Shown piece by piece: positions 9,921 to 20,166 of a DNA stretch of 64,000 nt. Both the position numbers and the translations under genes were made by a program. Numbering within the stretch: position 1 is the first letter of the stretch; every line of letters starts with the position of its first letter. Source of the DNA: Vesta saturnalis. Taxonomy: Eukaryota; Arthropoda; Insecta; Coleoptera; Lampyridae. Under the pieces are notes generated by a model, which was not told the origin of the DNA, searched no databases, and saw only the letters and a program-made list of their open reading frames with translations. Location of the stretch: the NCBI GenBank assembly GCA_036346205.1, contig JARFJB010002195.1, forward strand, positions 310,001-374,000, read 5' to 3'.

Positions 9921-12549
9921 AAACAAGCTAAAAATTGGGCAACTAAACATGATGCGGAGTAAAACCGTGGCCCTGGAGATTGTCAAGGTGGCAGCCGAGC
10001 AAGACTTAGACATAATACTAGCCCAAGAACCTTACAGCTCAAAAGGCAAGATTATCGGAATACCAAACAACGTCAGACAAACACATAACAAGCCCATGTG
10101 GACCATCATGATCTTCAATCCAAATATCACTGTAACAACGTTAGAAAGATTTAAAACACAACACTGTACGTGCGTACACATAGAGGCGAAAGGCGAAAGG
10201 AAGTGGTACTGGCATCTATCTACTGTCAGTTTTCAGACAGGATAGAGCCATATCTGGACCTGATGGCCGAGATTGCAAAAAGATGCAAACACCTTCCCGT
10301 CATATTGGCTGCGGATGCAAATGCCAAATCAGAGATTTGGCATAGCAACCAATCCGATGACAGGGGTGAACTATTGGAAGCCCTACTGGGGGAGGAACAA
10401 TTAACAATACTAAATAAGGAAAACAATCCACGCACGTACAGTGGAAGGGCAGGAGAACAAAGTAACATAGACGTAACAATTGCCAACAGCAAGGCAGTAA
10501 ATATTACCTGTAACTGGAAAGTCCTAGACAATCAAGCGACCAGCGATCATAATTTCATATAATTTGAAATACAAAAACCAAATGGGACAAAACAAACGCA
10601 AACAGAAACAATAGTAAAATCAAGATACAATACAAGTAAAGCAAACTGGGCCGCACTATTGAGAGACTTCACTCCGCTCCCTTTAATTAGGGATGGAGAG
10701 AACGTAAATCAATATGCCAAGTCCCTAACGAAACAAATAATAAAAACGATGGATAAAAACATTCCAAAACAAAATACCATAAAACATAAAAAGTCCTTCA
10801 TATGGACAGAGGAATTAGAAAATTAGAACGCTAGAAAGAAACGAAAATGGTATCAAAAATCTCGGACAGAGCAAGAAAAAGCATTTTACCAAAATCTATA
10901 CAAACAAGCTAAAGACAAATACAAGGACAAAAGAAAGATCATGGGAAAACTATGTTAAAACAGACAGAGGTGCTGATAGCCCTAAGGCAAAAACTAATTC
11001 CAACATTCACAAAACTAATGAATGAATGTCTAAGACAGGGAAGAGTACCAACAATCTGGAAACAGGCAGAACTTATAATATTATGCAAAAATACTGAAAA
11101 AGACCTGACTAACCCGGATAATTAAAGACCGATATGCCTCCTCAACACCATGGGGAAAATACAAGAGCGACTACTAACATCAAGAATCCAAAAAATAAGG
11201 GAACACAAAATGCACCCCAATCAATATGGATTCAGGCAGAACAAGTCCACAGAGGACGCAATTAATAGCGTAATATACCAAATACAAAACTCAAACAATA
11301 AATACTGCCTAGCAATATTTGTTGACATAAAGGGAGCATTTAACAATTTATGGTGGCCATCACTGTTCGGAGAGCTCGCTGGTCTGGAGTGTCCCCTAGA
11401 CTTATATAAAAGTCTAAGGAACTACTGCCAGGACAGATACGTTACCCTGAGCAGTGATACACAAACCACGCAAAAAAGACTAACAAAAGGATGCCCGCAA
11501 GGATCAATATGTGGTCCAACATTCTGGGACATCCAGATGGATAATCTGCTGAGTCTACTCGAAGCAACGAAGGAGATATGGAAGGCCATTGCTTATGCCG
11601 ACGATGTTCTCGTCCTTGTCGAAGGCAGCTCGGCAAGAGAAATACAAAGAAAGGCTACACAAGTCCTGGAAACAATGCATAACTGGAGCAGAAATAATAA
11701 ACTGGAATTATCCAAAGAAAAGACCACATATGCCCTCCTAAAAGGTAAACTAAAAGGCAGACTAATGGTACACATGTGCGGAAAACCAATAAAAAGGACC
11801 AAAATAACAAAATATTTAGGCATAAAAATAGATGAAAACCTCAACTTCGAAGAACATGTGCACACGCAAAAACAATCATGCATGCCGTAGCAAGCATGGC
11901 ACAAAGAAAGTTCAAAATACCACTAGCAAAGGTAAAGCTATACCTTAATGCAATACTTAACGGAATAACGACACATGCGGCTAGCGCCTGGGCCCATAGA
12001 GTAAAGATAGTAAAAATAAAACTAAAAATAAATGCGACACAAAGGGGTATATTAATAAGGCTAACACGGGCCTATAGGACAACGTCCTTGGACCCGCTGG
12101 GAGTAATTCTTGGTATACCGCCTTTGGAACTAATAGTACTACAAAGAGCCGCAATATACTGGCTTAAAAAAGATAACCAGCGGAAAATTGAATAACTAAT
12201 AGGAGTACGAGCCACTTCCAAAAGGGAAATAAAACAAAGGATAAACAACTTATGGCAAGTAAGATGGGATGAGGGCACCACAGGTAGACGGGTACACGAG
12301 ATGTTACCGCACATAAAAGACAGATTAAGTTATGGACACATAAACCCGACAGAAGGTTTAATACATTTTTTAACGGGGCACGGCCCTTATCCAACATACA
12401 GAAAAAGGATGGCACACGCAGACATAGACATCTGCGTCTGTGGAAGTGTCGGAACCCCAGAACACAACCTATTTGACTGCCAAATAGAAGGGGAGAAACT
12501 AAAACAATACAGAGAAAAATTACAGAAAAAGACACTAAAACAGCGTTAA
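9913..12549 (+). pseudogene. LINE ORF2: AP endonuclease and reverse transcriptase
   Basis: The endonuclease part runs from MAENKLKIGQLNMMRSK (9913) through DIILAQEP (catalytic Glu) and AADANAKSEIWHS to the SDHNF motif near 10560. A frame change lies near 10200. The reverse transcriptase starts about 11000 (FTKLMNECLRQGRVP) and shows NQYGFRQNKSTEDA, FVDIKGAFNNLWW (catalytic Asp) and AIAYADDVLVLV. A truncated thumb and a CxCGxxxxxEHNLFDC zinc motif near 12430-12480 end the protein. Stops occur at 10560, 10825, 11125 and elsewhere, and the joint near 10960 lacks the usual linker, so an internal deletion is likely. Acts in target-primed reverse transcription. No RNase H domain seen. Confidence 0.88.
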
Positions 12550-13061
12550 AATCACCCGGAAATTTTGCAGCCATAAATCAACTGGCAGAGATGGCAAATA
12601 AAATCGCCAAGGCAAAATTTGCGGAAACGAAAGACATTTTAAATCAACAAATAACACCACCACAAACCGATCAAGCCGCGCCCCTGGAATTCCAGGAGTA
12701 TAAACTCCTGAGACCAAGGAGTGACCGATAAATCGGGAAAGACAATACACGATACAGACTACATAAACAAAGTGCAAAGGTGAACGAACAATAAAATTAG
12801 TGAGTAGTGTAGTAAATAGAAGTAGTTGTAGAGTAGGTTAGAAACTGCATGTGACTAGCAAAAAGATAAAGTAGCAAAAATAAAAAAGACTAACAAAAAC
12901 AGTAGCAAGTAAAAGGAAAGCATGTAGGAATAGTAGAGTAGGAACTAAAGTAGATAGTAGAGCGAAGCAAACCGGAGCATGCTAAATCGGAAGCTTCAAA
13001 TGCATGTTAAAATTGAAAACAGATAGACTGTAAACCGAATTAGAAATAAAATGGGCAAATC

Positions 13062-13065
<4 letters not shown>

Positions 13066-13130
<65 letters not shown>
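13066..13130. repeat. (TA)32 microsatellite in LINE 3' UTR
   Basis: Continuous TA repeat of 65 bp inside the LINE 3' UTR, about 100 bp before the poly(A) tail. Confidence 0.98.
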
Positions 13131-13131
<1 letters not shown>

Positions 13132-13230
13132 TATAGGAGTCATACCAGTAAGTGTCAGACGGCCACTTGATTGGAAATCCCATTTCTACGGGAGCCAACT
13201 ACGTCCTTAAAAAAAAAAAAAAGAAAAAAA

Positions 13231-13404
13231 AACATCAACATCAACTCGTCGCAAGTTTAAATCGCTTGAGACAGAACAATATTGGCGAGTCCTTAAAGCA
13301 AAGGAGGTTGTAATGCAGCAAATGGAGCTGCATGAAATTAGAATGAAGGCCGCTAGAGCTGAATTGGAGTTAGCAGAAATGAAGTTAAAAAAATTCAACA
13401 ATTG
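13231..13404 (+). pseudogene. Myb-like Harbinger accessory protein, 3' part
   Basis: Continues the frame broken at 7604: Thr-Ser repeats, then RRKFKSLETEQYWRVLKAKE and a charged helix (about 30 residues of E/L/A/K) ending at TGA 13402-13404. The C-terminal helical tail is typical of regulatory-protein-zeste/Myb-SANT partners of Harbinger transposases. Confidence 0.72.
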
Positions 13405-14390
13405 ACATAATGTTTAAATATTTATTTATAAGATTGTTTTTTAAAAATGAGTTATAATAAATTGTCTACGAAATTCTAACCCCATTTCAAAATTTTTATT
13501 GAATTCCTGATGTATTTCAATTACTTCTACTCCTTCATTCAAATTTAAATGATCATTTTGCTGTAAGGCAATATTATGTAGGACCGCAGCTGCACATATT
13601 ACAGTTGCAGTTGTTTCTATCTTCGTTCCTAAACCTCTTTGTAAAGATGGAAAACGTCTTTTCCATAATCCGAACACACGTTCTACAAAATTTCTTGTTG
13701 TTCTTATATGGCTTCTATTGTAATTTTCTTCATGAATGTTACTAGGATTTAGTACTGGGGTTAATAAATAACTTTTACACGCATAACCACTGTCTCCTAA
13801 TAATAATCCTAAGATTTCACCTCTTTCAAAACACATACTGAACTACGGGCAAATATTAGACTATCATGGGCAGAGCCTGGATGTCGAACTACAATATCCA
13901 TTATCTCCATACAGGGGCCAACTACAATCTAACATACACATTAATTGATAGGTATAAATTCATATACAGTAATAATTACATGTACATTAAGCGAAAAGTA
14001 TCCTTTTCTATTTCTGAAAACCTGTGCATTATCTCCACCTGGATTTGTTATTTTAATATGAGTACAACCAATACATCCTGCTACAGATCGGAAATTAGCA
14101 ATTTCAAAAAAATATCTGTATTTAACCGTTGTAACTGTTCGGTTTCAGGAAATTTAATATAAGTTGCTAAATTACCTGCTATGATTGTAGACACAGATTT
14201 AACAATTATAGACACTGAAGCCTGGCTCACTTTTCTTAGGTCACCAGCTACAGTCTACAAATTAATAGACGATTAGTAACTAACCATCTTATTTAGCTAC
14301 CTACCTGAAATGCACCTGTTGCAAAGAATCGTAAACAAATTAAAAGTTTGATAATTGGTGGTATGGGTAATCCTGTGTTATTTATTTATA

Positions 14391-15840
14391 CAGGGTTCCC
14401 CATTTTAGACTATACAATTTAAAAGTCGAATAAAAACTTTCTAATCAAAGTAAATTAACTTTTTAATGGACTAATATGTAGCTTATTCTTTGGGATTTAT
14501 GACTAAAGTAAATAACAATTCAAGTTTTAAAGATCATATCTTCCAAATGCCCTCCTTCGACTTCAATGCATTTTTGAATTCTAAGTTCAAAATTTATCAT
14601 CACTCGGCGAAGCAAATCTCCATTTACTCCTGCAATTTCATTTCGAATCTGCTCCTTCAGCTCCGGAATTGTTGCGGGACGACTTGCAAAAACTTTTTGT
14701 TTTAGGTATCCCCAGAGAAAAAAATCGGGGGCCGTTAAATCGGGAGATCTCGGAGGCCAATTCAAATTTCCAAATCGGGAAATTATACGGCCGTCAAAAA
14801 AATCTCGCAAAATTCTCATAGTGTTTCTGGCTGTGTGAGCCGTTGCTCCATCTTGCTGGAATAATATGGCGCCATTTAGTCCTCGTCTAATTAGTTCTGG
14901 GATAAGAAACGTTTGCAACATGTTTATGTAGCGTTCGGAATTAACTGTAACAGAACGGTTATTTTCATCCTCAAAAAAATAAGGACCGATGATTCCAAAT
15001 GATGCTACACCGCACCAAACAACGACTTTTGGACTGTGGAGGTTTTTGGTAAACAGTTCGTGAGGATTTTCTACTCCCCAGTATCTAAAGTTTTGCTTGT
15101 TAACAACACCGTCCAAATGAAAATTTACTTCGTCGCTCATTAGCAAATTATGAATTTCTCCACGATACTGATGTAAAAATTCTTCACAAAATGTCACCCT
15201 CGCTCCTTTGTCTAGATCACTGAGGTTATGCGCCATTTGATATTTATAGGGGTGAAATTTTATATCTTTATGCAGAATTCTGTGGAGACTTCCCTTAGAT
15301 ATTCCTAGGGCAAGTGATTGCCGATCTCTTAGGACTTCTTGTAAAGGCAGCTCTCACTCGTTCAATATTTTCAGGCGTACGCACCGTTCTTCGACGTCCA
15401 GGTTTTCGAATGTTTTACACAGAGCCATTTTCACGCCAATGACGAACCCACGCCGCAATTGTAAAGCGTGTTGGTGCATCGCCCCTATTATTGTTTCCAA
15501 ACTGCCGTCGAAATGCACGCCGAACTTCTTCAAATGAACCAGTTCTAATGTAGACTTCCACAGAAAACACACGCTCTTGAATCGAATAATTCATAATGCA
15601 ATGAAAATTGTTAAACTGGAGCAATTATATCGTTTGCGTATAACGCATATTTGACAGAAACACTTAAGTCGTTGTTTATAGACAGGCGCCTCCTTGATCT
15701 TTAAAACTTGAATTGTTATTTACTTTAGTCATAAATCCCACAGAATAAGCTACATATTAGTCCATTAAAAAGTTAATTTACTTTGATTAGAAAGTTTTTA
15801 TTAGACTTTTAAATTGTATAGTCTAATATGGGGAACCCAG
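14391..15840. mobile_element. Tc1/mariner element with 146-bp inverted repeats
   Basis: TA at 14389-14390 and 15841-15842 flank the element. The inverted repeats (14391-14536 and 15695-15840) begin CAGGGTTCCCCATTTTAGAC and differ at only about four positions that I can see. The left repeat overlaps the last codons of the transposase. It is inserted in the Harbinger transposase on the same strand sense. High similarity of the repeats suggests it is one of the youngest insertions here. Confidence 0.94.
14520..15594 (-). pseudogene. Mariner-family transposase (DUF4817-type N-terminus)
   Basis: The N-terminus (MNYSIQERVFSVEVYIRTG...) is the DUF4817 helix-turn-helix often seen in insect mariner relatives. 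A damaged middle (15430-15240) is followed by an intact 238-codon catalytic part from 15236. Three acidic residues are placed as LMSDEVNFHLDG, LFQQDGATAHTA and PRSPDLTAPDFFLWGYLKQK, so the last residue is Asp. Ends MIFKT at 14520, inside the terminal repeat. Needs at least two frame corrections, so inactive. Confidence 0.88.
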
Positions 15841-16019
15841 TATTTACGACTGTGTTCTTTTTAAATCTATATCTGCTGCTAAATTCATTATCTGCATAAT
15901 ATTCAATAGGATTTTCTGCATCCCGTATATATCTTTTCGGTAATCGTTCCACATTTATAACTCCTTCCAATACATCTATGTACCCAAAGTAATCATCAGA
16001 ATTATTATTCATGTTTTAA

Positions 16020-16427
16020 TAATAGAATCTAAATAAAAAGTTTTATTTTATAGCTATAAACATAACCTCGAAAGAAAGATAAATGAACACTCAAGGAACC
16101 TTTCAACAACCCTTGAGGATAAGTAAGTGTTAATTTCCTTAAGGAACGACTATTAATGACAAACACAACGAGAAGGACAACGTTAAGGCGTAGGTATACC
16201 TAAGGATCGACTATAAATACGGGCATCAGTCTCACCACGAGAGGCTAACTAACAAAGTTGGCTGAACTTACGGCGCATGCGTTTCCTCAAATGTGTATTA
16301 TTACATGTTCTGTGGCGTTTAAATAGAAATAAAGTTAGGTTAATGGACGTTTTTTCGAATTTTCTGTTGAGGTCGTTCAACTTTACATAATCTACATAGT
16401 GAAACGGTTATTTGCCTTAGAAGACAC
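16020..16427. other. Spacer between Harbinger and Mutator-like genes
   Basis: No open frame of note. It probably includes the Harbinger 5' end; CTAAGGATCGACTATAAATA near 16201 could be terminal repeat sequence, but no partner was found at the other side. Confidence 0.3.
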
Positions 16428-18945
16428 ATGCCAGTTCAATGTGAAGTTTGTGAAAAATATTTCAGTAAGACATCTAATTTGAATCAACATCGAAAAAATG
16501 CTCATAATATGACTCCACTAGTCGCTTGTTATGACAAAGATGTGAGGGGACATCAGTGTTTAGAGATGAAATGTAATATTTCATTTCGCAAAAATAATGA
16601 TCTTGTAGGACATTTGATAAAAATTCATGCTGCAGATATTCATATTGATAATTTTGAGTTTGCGACGATGAAGGGTGAGCATCATACGTTATTGTTATAG
16701 TTAATTTAAATTGTAACTTTAATATTATTTTATGTTGTTGCATCACAGAATTTCTTGACTGGAAATCTGAAGTTGAAAAAGAGGCCAATGTCAGATATAT
16801 CGCCAGAGGAACACCATGGAAATCCGATAACAGTTCTGTCCCTGTCTATGTTTGTAATCGCAGTGGTAAGTAACATTTTCTTTGAAGTTATAGGATCAAA
16901 AACTGAAATGTGTGTCTGTTTAGGAAAAGCAAAGTCTGTGCAAAAGCAGCGAGCTACTAAATCTCAAGGATCTTGTAAAATTGGCTTCCTTTGTATTAGT
17001 GAAATGAGGGTTGTGGACAAAGGAGGTAAAGTGGAGGTCCACTTTGTTAAAAGTCACTATTGACACACAATTGAAATACAACATATATGACTTTCACAAA
17101 ACAGCCGATCAATGGTGGCATCAAAATTATTGATCGGTGCATCGCCAGAGAGGTAATAAAAATTTCAATTAAATTTAATTCAATCCAATAAAGATTATGT
17201 TATTTTCAGGATTCTTGATGATGTTAGAAAACATATTGGGAAATGAAGGGCTCCTAAAGAGGATTGATATCCTTACTAAAAAAGATATCAGAAATATTAA
17301 AAAAAGTTATAATCTAAAGATTCAAGATGGAGTACGTCACGTGAATGATGCTATAAGTATTGACTTATGGGTTGCAGAATGCCAAGAATTGGAAGCTAGT
17401 CAGAATCCAATTCTATTATATAAGAAGCAGGGCACCTCGCAGGAAGGTTTCCTCAATGAAGACTTTTGTTTAATTATTATGAATAATTATCAGACAGAAA
17501 TGTTAAAAAAATTTGGAAGCAACATCATTGCCATAGATAGCACACATGGGTTGAATAATTATGATTTTGAGCTCACCACATTAATGGTTGTGGATGATGC
17601 ACGTGAATCCTTCCCAGTAGCTTTCATGTTTACTAACCGTAAAGATACAGTAATCAATACGGTATTTTTCAGAGCCTTAAAATTAAAAATAGATCCTGTA
17701 GAGTGTAAGACATTCATGTCAGATATCACAGGCACTTTTTACAATGGCTTCTGTGATGGGCTGTGTGACCTACCAGCTGTATTGTTCTTAGCATGTTGAC
17801 AGAGCCTGGCAGAAAACTCTTCCTAAGATTTTTGACAAAGAGAAACGCCAGACGGTTTATGAAACAATAACATTTTTACAAACAACCTTAGATAGAGATA
17901 GTTTTGGTAACCAACTGAATGATGTAGTAAAACATATGTTAGAGGATTGTGACACCAAGTGTTTTGGTGAATATTTTAGTAGTAGTAGTAGTAGTAAATC
18001 TGCACAATTACCCATTATGGGCATACTGCTACAGAAAAAAGTGTGGTATAAATATTAATATGTTTTTAGAAAGCATGCACAAGGTGGTAAAATATTTTTA
18101 CTTAAATGGCAAAAAAGTGAAAAGGCTTGACAAAGGTTTACATGCTATTCTGAACTACACTAGAAACAAAGTGGTGGATCGTTTAATTAAACGAACAAAA
18201 GGGAATAGCAGATTAATGATGGCTATTAGAAAGCGTTACCGCTCAGCTATAACTTCTTCATTTATTGTAACAAAAACTTATGAAAATGAAAGCGAATTTA
18301 TCGTACAAAATGATGAAAACAAATATGTAGTCAAGAGAGAACAACAGTCAAATGAATGCTGTAAAATAATTTGTGATGTTTGCAAGGTTTGTGTCCATGC
18401 ATATTCCTGTTCTTCCTGATTCGTTCATCAAATCCACAATATGCAAACATGTACACTATGTGTGTATGCATGCTGAAGAGCACCAAGATCTGAATACTCA
18501 AGATACAGTTGACAAGGAAAATGTACAGCTTGTATTGAACAGTCTGAATAAGAATACAGCTGACAAAATGATATTGAAAGAAGAAGTAGTGGCTCAGCTA
18601 TAAACCTTGAGAGAGGAAGCCTTAGCTATAATTCCTGAAGAGTTAGAAGTAGAGGTCTAGCAACAACTAAAATCACAATTGACAACCTTTAAACAATTGT
18701 GTGGTATTAAAATGCAGGAAACTTGTAACTTTACAGATAAGGAAAATATTAATGTGATGGAAAAAATCCCTAAGCAACAAAGATTTTTTAGCACTAAAAA
18801 AAGTCATAAAGTTGTAAAGAGGAAGTCAGGAAAGCCAGATAAATTAAAGTTAAAAAATATTAAAGCATTCTTGAATAATCAGGAATTGCTCATTGGTGAA
18901 AATTGTGATCACACTTACCCAAATCAAAATCTTACATGTGATTAA
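16428..18945 (+). pseudogene. Mutator-like (MULE) transposase with C2H2 and SWIM fingers
   Basis: An N-terminal C2H2 finger pair (CEVCEKYFSKTSNLNQHRKN...; C-x4-C...H-x4-H) begins at 16428. After introns, a segment starting FLDWKSEVEKEANVRYIARG (16752) leads to the MULE domain in the frame from 17211: IAIDSTHGLNNYDFELTT (first Asp) and TFMSDITGTFYNGF (second Asp). After a frameshift near 17790 comes a basic helical part, then a SWIM zinc motif broken by another shift at 18410 (CDVCKVCVHAYSC, then ICKHVHYVC). A C-terminal Lys-rich tail ends at 18945. The order C2H2-MULE-SWIM matches insect Mutator/Phantom-type transposases. Terminal repeats not identified. Confidence 0.75.
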
Positions 18946-19193
18946 GTAGCAAATATGAAAGATACCATGTGAGTCTACAGAGTGTAATTGTTATGTAAGT
19001 AACACAATAAAATAGATTATATCGTTAGAATAAAATGTTGTTTTACTAAGAATGAAGAAAAGCAAGACCCAAGCTTCCCGAGACGGCGATACATTCAAAC
19101 GTCGGGTCTCTATAGCGCACAAACTAAGGAACTTTGTACATACACTAATTTTGAAAATTGTTCATTGTTTATATAAAATTGAAGTAGTTAAGT

Positions 19194-19232
19194 GCAATTT
19201 TCCTATATTTAGAAAAATTGCATTCAATACTA
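19194..19232. repeat. 39-bp repeat with palindromic core, left copy
   Basis: GCAATTTTCCTATATTTAGA followed by AAAATTGCATTCAATACTA. The first 28 bp form a near-palindrome. A second copy in the same orientation lies at 25478-25516 with two mismatches that improve the palindrome. Confidence 0.85.
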
Positions 19233-20160
19233 TTCTGCATTTTTTTTCATTTTTAACCTAAATGCCATTTCATGAATCTTGCTGTTATTTTTACCTGTTC
19301 AGCTAAGTTAAAACCTCCTAACTACTCTCAAAGTCGCTAAAATTTACCTAAATATATCATCCTATCTACAAATTTACCTCATTTTCTAACGGAGAAAATC
19401 CTATCTGACATTTACTAAAATAAATAATCCCAACTTACTTTGTCGATTCTTATGACTATGTATATGATTATTCAGCATGAGAACTTTGCTACAGTAAAAC
19501 GTCCTATCTTACCACGTGCTAAGTTAAATTGTCCTATATCACATATTTGCTGTAGATAGGATAATTTTACTTGGTTTATGTAGTAGAATCAGTGGTCTAT
19601 TTCACTAAGACCTTCTCATATAGGCTTTCAAGACACATTACTATTTACAGAACATAACCTATAAAAAATAGTATAATTATGTGGGTAGTGTGTCCATGAT
19701 GTGTTTCGTGTTTTGTTATTAGTATTCTTATAATATAGTATTTATATATTAATAATTAATATATTACGCTAGTTAGTGGGGGTGACAACGATTGTATGTG
19801 TTCAGTATTGTTGCAGTCAAGTGCTAACTAACGGTTGGTAAGTAATGACTGATTAAAGTTTTATGATTATAAAAATTCACTAAAATAAGGTTCCAATATT
19901 GCTATTTCATGTTATAATTATTTATAATATACTGTAGGCTGTAGAGACATTTTAGTTTTACATCTGATAAAATACTAGAAAATGTTATGTAAATACTTAA
20001 CATAACTTAGCATGTTCACTTGATTTTGTAACAATGTAAATACCGGTTGCCATATAACTTTTTTGCCTGCCTGTATTTCTTATTTTTGTATTAAATATAA
20101 ATAAGTAATCTGTCTAGATTTGTATTTATTTACCATTCAAGTTTCTTCGTTTGTGTTTTT
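19233..20160. other. Noncoding, many TCCTATCT motifs
   Basis: No gene seen. TCCTATC-like words recur (for example near 19360, 19390, 19500, 19532 and inverted near 19556) and also appear near 25218-25260, as subterminal repeats of a DNA transposon would. Confidence 0.4.
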
Positions 20161-20166
20161 AGAAAA

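Larger units (their letters stand above)
7605..13230 (+). mobile_element. R1-clade-like LINE, essentially full length, poly(A) tail
   Basis: Starts GCCTTCGGGCACACAGGCGA and ends in an A-rich tail (13209-13230). It is flanked by a 13-bp target duplication AACATCAACATCA at 7592-7604 and 13231-13243. The order is 5' UTR with a (TA)n(GA)n tract, ORF1 with zinc knuckles, ORF2 with AP-type endonuclease and reverse transcriptase, then a 3' UTR of about 680 bp with a second (TA)n tract. Both ORFs carry stops and frameshifts. About 150 codons between the endonuclease and reverse transcriptase appear to be missing near 10960. The ORF1/ORF2 overlap and the Cys-rich C-terminus fit the R1/TRAS/Waldo group. 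Confidence 0.88.
7413..16012. mobile_element. Second Harbinger element, split by a LINE and a mariner
   Basis: Two parts of a Myb-like gene (7413-7604 and 13231-13404, plus strand) and two parts of a transposase (16012-15843 and 14390-13441, minus strand) belong to one convergent two-gene Harbinger. Removing the LINE (7605-13230) and the mariner (14391-15840) with one copy of each target duplication restores both reading frames. The outer terminal repeats could not be located, so the limits given are those of the coding parts. Confidence 0.8.
13441..16012 (-). pseudogene. Harbinger transposase split by a mariner element
   Basis: The N-terminal exon starts at 16012 (MNNNSDDYFGYIDVLEG) and runs to 15843. 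The mariner then intervenes, and the frame resumes at 14390 with a PIPPIIKLLICLRFFATGAF stretch. An intron at about 14304-14255 is followed by the nuclease domain: VAGCIGCTHIKI (the usual first catalytic Asp appears as Gly), GGDNAQVFRNRKG, LLLGDSGYACKSYLLTP (second Asp) and RNFVERVFGLWKRRFP (Glu). Frameshifts near 14090 and 13840 add to the damage. Convergent with the Myb-like gene at 13231-13404. Confidence 0.82.

Noticed and set aside
19052..19261. 69-codon forward frame
   Set aside because: Runs through the palindromic repeat; composition AT-driven.
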